Source: Saccharibacillus endophyticus (GTDB lineage: Bacteria > Bacillota > Bacilli > Paenibacillales > Paenibacillaceae). Taken from it: 64,000 nt of DNA. The notes below the pieces were generated by a model. That model worked only from the letters and a program-made list of their open reading frames with translations, was not told the DNA's origin and did no database searches. Position numbers and translations under genes: made by a program. The stretch lies in contig NZ_JAAZWE010000003.1 of NCBI RefSeq assembly GCF_013185185.1, positions 186,001 through 250,000 on the forward strand. The letters are read 5' to 3'. This document shows positions 59,370-64,000 of the stretch, piece after piece. How positions within the stretch are numbered: position 1 is the first letter of the stretch; every line of letters starts with the position of its first letter.

Positions 59370-60083
59370 TTATTCTCCGTTTCCAGATAAATTCAAAGAG
59401 TTCGAGCCGTCCGTTTCCTCGTGAGGAGACTTGAATAGCGCGATATAACGGTCGACGGCACGCACCGCGGCTTCCGCATCGCGATTCCGGATCGCGGCAA
59501 TCAGCGCAGGGTGACCGACTTCGGAATGACGCTCCGGGATAAAGCGGTTAAAGAAGAACGAGATTTGCAGTTTCTCGAACAAATTCTCGTACAGGTCGAT
59601 CAGCAGTTGATTATGCGAAGCCATCACGATCGTCCGATGCAGCATCCAATCCGCTTCCCGGTAGGCTTCGTGATCATTGCGTTCGATCGTTTCGAAGCAC
59701 TGCTTCGCATACTGTTCCATCTGCCGAAGCTGTTCGTCCGTACGCCGCAAGCAGGCAAGCGCCGCGGCTTCCCGATCCAGAGCATGTTGGACTTCCAGCG
59801 CTTCGATCACCGACGAGCGGCTCATGCGCTTATGAAGAATGGCACTGAGTTCGCTGGTGGCGGTGACAAAAGTTCCGTCGCCTTGGCGCGTCTCCAGCAA
59901 TCCCACCTGAACGAGTCCCCGGATGGCTTCGCGCAGCGTATTCCGGCTGACGCCAAGCTTTTCCATCAGGTCGGCTTCGCGCGGAATGCGGCTGCCAATC
60001 CCCCATTCGCCGTCCGTGATCAGCCGTTCCAGTCTTGCGTAGACTTGGCCGGACAGCGTTTGTTTTTCCAATTTCTCGAACAT
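59370..60083 (-). CDS. GntR/FadR family transcriptional regulator
   Basis: A 237-residue regulator. The GntR winged helix is at about 10-75 (GSRIPREADLMEKLGVSRNT, then LREAIRGLVQVGLLETRQGDG), followed by an all-helical FCD effector domain with metal-binding-type His and Asp residues (for example DREAAALACLRRTDE and EVGHPALIAAIRNRD). The ATG follows AAAGGAG. It heads an operon with the MFS transporter and probably responds to its substrate, likely a carboxylate. Confidence 0.92.
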   Translation of the reverse strand: MFEKLEKQTLSGQVYARLERLITDGEWGIGSRIPREADLMEKLGVSRNTLREAIRGLVQVGLLETRQGDGTFVTATSELSAILHKRMSRSSVIEALEVQHALDREAAALACLRRTDEQLRQMEQYAKQCFETIERNDHEAYREADWMLHRTIVMASHNQLLIDLYENLFEKLQISFFFNRFIPERHSEVGHPALIAAIRNRDAEAAVRAVDRYIALFKSPHEETDGSNSLNLSGNGE

Positions 60084-60130
60084 GGATACTCCTTTCTAAA
60101 GGTAGGATGATTGGTTCTTTCACTTGAGCA

Positions 60131-60159
60131 AGTATATAAGTTTTGACGTATGTTGTAAA
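60131..60159 (-). promoter_or_regulatory. promoter of the GntR-MFS operon
   Basis: The minus strand has TTTACA (60154-60159), a 17-bp spacer and TATACT (60131-60136). Confidence 0.65.
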
Positions 60160-60289
60160 GACGCAGAAAACCAAGAAAAGGATTCCCAAACAGCTCCCGA
60201 TAACGTATAATTAACAATCTTGACGTCTTTTCGAGACAGGTTACAGGTACGTTGACCGCGCTCGACGGGAAGCCTGCGTTCAACTTATG

Positions 60290-60415
60290 GAAATCGCGAT
60301 CTATACAAATTCAAAGTGTTCGGAGCGGAATCATGAAGAGATCAAACGAGGAACCAACAGAATATCGCGTTTTTTGCAAAAGTTCGAGTAGATACAACGG
60401 ATCGAACTTTTTTTG
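60290..60415 (+). promoter_or_regulatory. possible structured leader of the CDF gene
   Basis: CGCGAT near 60290 can pair with ATCGCG near 60363, which is followed by a T-run; a second hairpin, CAAAAGTTCGA with TCGAACTTTTTTTG (60377-60415), follows 40 bp before the CDF ATG. Two terminator-like structures in a leader suggest conditional termination. The first pairing is short and uncertain. Confidence 0.4.
60377..60415 (+). terminator. terminator-like hairpin upstream of the CDF gene
   Basis: AAAAGTTCGA pairs with TCGAACTTTT around a 14-nt loop and ends in seven T. There is no plus-strand gene for it to end, so it probably acts as an attenuator. Confidence 0.7.
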
Positions 60416-60453
60416 TTTCCTTAAGGCAAGAAAAGTGACGGAGGGAAGAAGTT

Positions 60454-61419
60454 ATGGAGCAGGAGAAAAATCAGTCGATCTTCGCGGCGTGGATCAGTCT
60501 GATCAGTAATGTGCTGCTCACGATCATCAAGGTTGTCGTGGGATTGCTGTTCAAAAGTCCGGTATTGATCGCCGACGGCGTGCATAACGCAGGGGATGTG
60601 ATCGCATCGGCGGCGGCGCTGGGTTCGATGCGGATATCGAGCCGCCCGCCGGACGAGGACCACCCGTACGGACATGGTAAAGCAGAAGTGATCGGGGCAA
60701 GCGTCGTCGCGACCATTTTACTGTTGGCGGCTTTGTATGTCGGGTATCATTCGGCCATGGCTCTGTTCGAACCGATGCCGGAAGCCCATATCGTGGCGTT
60801 GATCGCCGCCGTCGTATCGTTGATCTGGAAGCTGTGGCTGTACGTGTATACCATCGGAATCGGTCGTCGCGTCAATAGCAAGGGGCTGATCGCGACGGCA
60901 CAGGATCATTTAGCGGACGTATATGCGTCAGGCGCGGCAGTGATCGGGATCGGGCTGGGTTTGCTCGGAGAATCGTTGAACATGCCGATGCTTGCTTACG
61001 CCGACCCGATCGCGGGGATCATCGTGGCGGTGCTCGTGCTGAAGCTGGCTGCGGATATGGCGCGCGAGTCGATCGATATTTTAATGGAAAAAGCAATCGG
61101 GACCGAAGAGCTTGAGGCGCTTGAAAGCATCGTTCGCGGCGTAGAAGAAGTCAAGCGGATTGACCGCATTCGGGCTCGCGAACATGGTCAATATATCATT
61201 ATCGATCTGCGGGTCGGCGTGGACGGACAGATGACGATTCAGCAGGGGCATGACGTCATTCGCAAGATCAAAAAGGCCATTCTTTCGACCCATCCCAATG
61301 TCAGCGAAGTGATGATTCATTTGAATCCGTGGTACCCCGGCGCTCCCGAAGCGGATAAAACCGAAGTTTCGCTCAGTATCGACGGTTCGGGTACAGGCAC
61401 GACCAAGCTGGAAGATTGA
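60454..61419 (+). CDS. cation diffusion facilitator family metal transporter
   Basis: A 321-residue inner-membrane metal/H+ antiporter. About six spans are followed by a cytoplasmic metal-sensing domain (about 210-300). Metal-site residues are visible in span II (LIADGVHNAGDV) and span V (AQDHLADVYAS). Zn2+, Mn2+, Co2+ or Fe2+ export is possible; the HxxxD patterns alone do not decide. The ATG follows GGAGGG. A terminator-like leader structure lies immediately upstream and may couple expression to metal level. Confidence 0.92.
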   Translation: MEQEKNQSIFAAWISLISNVLLTIIKVVVGLLFKSPVLIADGVHNAGDVIASAAALGSMRISSRPPDEDHPYGHGKAEVIGASVVATILLLAALYVGYHSAMALFEPMPEAHIVALIAAVVSLIWKLWLYVYTIGIGRRVNSKGLIATAQDHLADVYASGAAVIGIGLGLLGESLNMPMLAYADPIAGIIVAVLVLKLAADMARESIDILMEKAIGTEELEALESIVRGVEEVKRIDRIRAREHGQYIIIDLRVGVDGQMTIQQGHDVIRKIKKAILSTHPNVSEVMIHLNPWYPGAPEADKTEVSLSIDGSGTGTTKLED

Positions 61420-61421
61420 AC

Positions 61422-61483
61422 AAAAAGCTGTACGGCTTTCGCTGAAGGGGTTATCCCGCCGCGAATCGCCGAACAGCTTTTTT
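61422..61483. terminator. bidirectional terminator
   Basis: AAAAAGCTGT pairs with ACAGCTTTTTT, with CGGC/GCCG inside. It lies between the CDF gene and the convergent DMT gene. Confidence 0.75.
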
Positions 61484-61532
61484 ATCATATACATTCCGCA
61501 TTGCTTTTAGCGTTGACAAGGTGCTTTATGCC

Positions 61533-62495
61533 TTAGTCTCCGTTGGAAGCATGCGGGTTCGCACTTTTTGGAACGCTGGACGAAGCTTTCGACTTGCGTC
61601 CGGCCAACGCGGCTCCGATTACGCCAGCGACAATAGCCGCCGCCCCGAGCAAAGCAGCCAGCCCGACTTGTTCGCCGAGAATCAACGCTCCCGCAGCCAA
61701 GGCTACGACGGCGGAAAGGCTGCCGAAGACGCTCATGCGCGAAGCTTCGATCCGGGAAAGCGCGTAGTTGGACAGGTACGAAGTCACCAGCGAAGACAGA
61801 ACGCCCAGGTACAGCATCGCAATCAAGAAAGAAGGCGAGGACAGCGGCGCAAGCAGCTCCGGCAATGTCCCGCTTGCGGCATGACGGATAAGCGCCGACA
61901 GTCCGAAGCCGACGAAGCCGAGCAGATTCATGAAATAAGTCAATTCTTTGGGCGTGTAGCTTTGGCTAAGGCGGCGCGTGAGCACATTGTACCCGGCTTG
62001 CGAGAAAGCAGAGCACACGATGAGCAAAATACCTCCGATACTGGCCGTGAACGCCGCGCCTTCGCGTCCGGCAAACAAACAAGCAACGCCGACAACCGAC
62101 AGTAAAGTGAACAACGTTTGCGCTTTGCCTGTACGTTCGCGAAGAACAAGAGACGCCAAGAGCAGCGTGAATACGGGAACCGCCCCCTGAATCATCCCGG
62201 CCTCGGCCGAAGTGGCATGAAGCAGGCCGAACGTTTGAAAGCTGAAAAAGGCAATCGGGTATAAAGCGGTCAAAGGAATCAGTTTTAAAGCACCGCTTCG
62301 AATTTTTCGCACGCCGCTTCGTCCCGGAAAAGCAAACAGCGTAGCAGCAATGAAAGCAAACAGAAAACGATAAGCCAAAATATCCAGAGGATCTTCGGTT
62401 TGCAGAGCGATTTTCACGAATAAAAAGGAGAAGCCGATAATAAGAGCACTACCGATCGCGGCCGCATAGGCACGTTTAACTGAGGGATTGGGCAT
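61533..62495 (-). CDS. EamA/DMT superfamily transporter
   Basis: A 320-residue protein with ten expected spans in two EamA repeats (the second begins near GGILLIVCSAFSQAGYNV). Such proteins export amino acids or other metabolites. The C-terminal tail is polar (GRKSKASSSVPKS). The ATG follows GGAGG. It is divergent from a MocR regulator, and MocR proteins often control adjacent EamA exporters, so regulation by a PLP-linked or amino-acid signal is likely. Confidence 0.92.
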   Translation of the reverse strand: MPNPSVKRAYAAAIGSALIIGFSFLFVKIALQTEDPLDILAYRFLFAFIAATLFAFPGRSGVRKIRSGALKLIPLTALYPIAFFSFQTFGLLHATSAEAGMIQGAVPVFTLLLASLVLRERTGKAQTLFTLLSVVGVACLFAGREGAAFTASIGGILLIVCSAFSQAGYNVLTRRLSQSYTPKELTYFMNLLGFVGFGLSALIRHAASGTLPELLAPLSSPSFLIAMLYLGVLSSLVTSYLSNYALSRIEASRMSVFGSLSAVVALAAGALILGEQVGLAALLGAAAIVAGVIGAALAGRKSKASSSVPKSANPHASNGD

Positions 62496-62552
62496 GATTT
62501 TTTTAACCTCCGAGCTTTCAAGTCTTATGACGCGGCCGCATCTGTAATCTTT

Positions 62553-62581
62553 ATTTTAAAGACGGCAATCCCATGTTACAA
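62553..62581 (-). promoter_or_regulatory. promoter of the DMT gene
   Basis: The minus strand has TTGTAA (62576-62581), a 17-bp spacer and TAAAAT (62553-62558). It almost coincides with the oppositely directed mocR promoter. Confidence 0.6.
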
Positions 62582-62582
62582 T
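62555..62582 (+). promoter_or_regulatory. promoter of the mocR-type gene
   Basis: TTTAAA (62555-62560), a 16-bp spacer and TACAAT (62577-62582). The same 30 bp carry the DMT promoter on the other strand. Confidence 0.6.
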
Positions 62583-62595
62583 GTACATATTCATG

Positions 62596-62613
62596 ATCTG
62601 TACCGGTACAGAT
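62596..62613. promoter_or_regulatory. 18-bp palindromic operator
   Basis: ATCTGTACCGGTACAGAT is a perfect palindrome located just downstream of the expected mocR transcription start and 20 bp upstream of its ATG. It is the best candidate for the MocR binding site. Confidence 0.65.
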
Positions 62614-62632
62614 TGGAAGGAGGAAGCCGCGG

Positions 62633-64000
62633 ATGTACAAATACATGGAGCTGCTGAACGAGTTGGAACGGATGATCGCCGGATCGCTCGCGGAAGGAGA
62701 CAAGATGCCTTCGATCCGAACCTTGTCCGAACGTTATGCGTGCAGCAAAAGCACCGTGATCCGCGCGCTGTCCGAGCTGGAACGTTCTCATCTGATTTAT
62801 GCGTCGGCGAAGAGCGGATACTATGTATTGGGCAGCGCGCAGAAGGAGGAACGGCCGAGCGGGACCATCGACTTTGTTCGTTCTGCGCCCGACCCGGACA
62901 TTTTCCCGTATCTGGATTTTCAACAATGCTTGAACAAAGCAATCGACACATACCGCAACGAGCTGTTTATTTACGGAACGCCGAAAGGGCTTCCTTCGCT
63001 GATCAAGGAAATGCAGCGCCATTTGGCGGATTATCAGGTGTTTGCGGAGCCGGAGCGAATATTCATTACGTCGGGTGTCCAGCAGGCGCTGACTTTGCTT
63101 GCGGGCATGCCGTTCCCGGATGGGCGGAAGACCGTGTTGGTCGAGCAGCCGAGCTACCCGTTGTTCACGGATTATTTGGAGGCGCATCGTATTCCGGCTG
63201 TCGGGATCAGGCGGGACGCGGACGGGATTGATCTCGACGAGCTGGAACGGATTTTTCGGGGCGGCGGGATCAAATTCTTTTATACGATTCCCCGTTTCCA
63301 TAATCCGCTCGGCTGCTCATATACGCGACGGCAGAAGGAAGCGATCGCGGAATTGGCTGCGCGGTACGGCGTGTATATCGTCGAAGACGACTATATGGCC
63401 GATCTGGAACAGGATGCAAAGTCGGATCCGCTATATGCGTACGATCGGGCCGAGCGAACCGTTTATTTAAAAAGCTACTCGAAGATCCTGTTCCCCGGTC
63501 TGAGAGTAGGCGTCGCGGTGCTGCCGAGCGAATTGGCGGAAGCGTTCGGGCGTTATAAAAAGCTGCTCGATATCGACAGCTCGATGCTGTCGCAGGCCGC
63601 TTTGGAATTGTATTTGAAAAGCGGCATGTTCGCGCGGCATAGGGAAAAAATCCGTAACCGATATAGTCGACGCTCGGAACTGCTGGGTGAAGCTGTTCGA
63701 CGGGCGAAAAAGGCGTACCCTGATGCTTTTACAGGTCCGCTTCCGGCCGCGGGCGGCATTCATACGCATCTTCTGCCGCGGGCTCCCGCTGCTTTGTCTT
63801 CGGCCGTGGAAAAATTGCGCAGCCGCTGTATCCATGCAGAAAGCGCAAAGGGGCACTATCTATCCGGATTTCGTGCCGAAGCGATGTTGAAGCTGAATGT
63901 CTCCGGCGTGCGCGACGAGGAGATTGCTTCCGGTGTCGACGCCGTTGCCGAGGAGTTGGCGAAGGCCGTGCATCGGGTATTGCCGAATTCAAAGATCAAG
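62633..64000 (+). CDS. MocR family regulator (GntR HTH plus aminotransferase domain), partial
   Basis: The ATG at 62633 follows AAGGAGG; 456 residues are visible before the window ends without a stop, which is close to full length for the family. Residues about 1-70 form a GntR winged helix (EGDKMPSIRTLSERYACSKS, then TVIRALSELERSHLIY), and residues about 85-456 a fold-type I aminotransferase domain with the PLP-binding Lys284 in SYSKILFPGLRVG. MocR proteins use PLP or an amino-acid-PLP adduct as effector. It is divergent from an EamA exporter, with an 18-bp palindrome before its start, and so probably controls both genes. Confidence 0.92.
   Translation, partial: MYKYMELLNELERMIAGSLAEGDKMPSIRTLSERYACSKSTVIRALSELERSHLIYASAKSGYYVLGSAQKEERPSGTIDFVRSAPDPDIFPYLDFQQCLNKAIDTYRNELFIYGTPKGLPSLIKEMQRHLADYQVFAEPERIFITSGVQQALTLLAGMPFPDGRKTVLVEQPSYPLFTDYLEAHRIPAVGIRRDADGIDLDELERIFRGGGIKFFYTIPRFHNPLGCSYTRRQKEAIAELAARYGVYIVEDDYMADLEQDAKSDPLYAYDRAERTVYLKSYSKILFPGLRVGVAVLPSELAEAFGRYKKLLDIDSSMLSQAALELYLKSGMFARHREKIRNRYSRRSELLGEAVRRAKKAYPDAFTGPLPAAGGIHTHLLPRAPAALSSAVEKLRSRCIHAESAKGHYLSGFRAEAMLKLNVSGVRDEEIASGVDAVAEELAKAVHRVLPNSKIK

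Noticed and set aside
60290..60415. NiCo (czcD) or manganese (yybP-ykoY) riboswitch
   Set aside because: The conserved sequence blocks of these motifs are not visible by eye. Only terminator-like pairings are.
1..64000. tRNA, rRNA, prophage or insertion sequences
   Set aside because: I saw no cloverleaf-like or rRNA sequence, no transposase or integrase, and no terminal repeats with target duplications.

Overview
The window looks like a chromosomal segment of a Gram-positive, GC-rich (high fifties percent, judged by eye) member of the Paenibacillaceae. A Paenibacillus or Saccharibacillus relative is my inference from the gene families and gene order. Supporting signs are strong AGGAGG-type ribosome sites, many LacI, AraC and LysR regulators, BceRS-BceAB and LicT/RAT systems, AraC regulators fused to binding-protein domains, and CcpA and Fur type operators. 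No rRNA, tRNA, phage, IS element or CRISPR array was seen.

Layout. 1-187: 3' end of a class A penicillin-binding protein. 321-3518: mannose-6-phosphate isomerase and a ROK sugar kinase, divergent from a LacI regulator. 3727-4747: a secreted copper-amine-oxidase-like domain protein convergent with a small membrane protein. 4872-5063: intergenic repeats. 5221-8502: beta-glucoside PTS (bglP) and its antiterminator (licT), with two RAT/terminator switches. 8626-12843: membrane-bound serine hydrolase, a cluster of very small membrane proteins and an SDR. 12961-20277: LacI regulator, sugar ABC transporter and GH2 beta-mannosidase operon with a perfect cre site. 20376-25213: LysR, alpha/beta hydrolase, SulP transporter, SMI1/KNR4 protein. 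25402-28876: GH13 alpha-glucosidase and GH20 hexosaminidase. 29045-33546: BceRS-BceAB-like peptide-antibiotic sensing and detoxification module. 33660-37770: unknown protein, then a Fur-boxed siderophore-binding lipoprotein and a Fur-boxed AraC regulator carrying its own binding-protein domain. 38063-44244: second sugar ABC importer (two permeases and binding protein) plus a membrane-anchored AraC sensor-regulator. 44408-47564: ArsR-type regulator with a large C-terminal domain, divergent from a GH2 glycosidase. 48070-52104: AT-rich four-gene island (small secreted protein, large membrane protein, ABC ATPase, membrane protein). 52284-64000: TPR gene broken by an in-frame stop, amidase, GNAT-kinase fusion, Rrf2, GNAT, MFS transporter with GntR regulator, CDF metal transporter, and a DMT exporter divergent from a MocR regulator.

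How it fits together. Most of the window is plant-polysaccharide and oligosaccharide use. Mannosides enter by the ABC importer, are cut by beta-mannosidase, and may feed the ROK kinase and ManA. Beta-glucosides enter by PTS. Alpha-glucosides, N-acetylhexosaminides and beta-galactoside or glucuronide-type sugars each have a local hydrolase and regulator. The remainder is defence and homeostasis (BceAB, iron, metals).

The two most interesting items are: (1) a dispersed, about 110-nt, two-stem intergenic element present in four copies (14053-14162, 14275-14383, 45427-45537, 58005-58108), whose stems change by compensating substitutions; and (2) the AT-rich island at 48070-52104, whose layout resembles a secreted-peptide (bacteriocin-like) system but whose peptide I cannot place in a known family.
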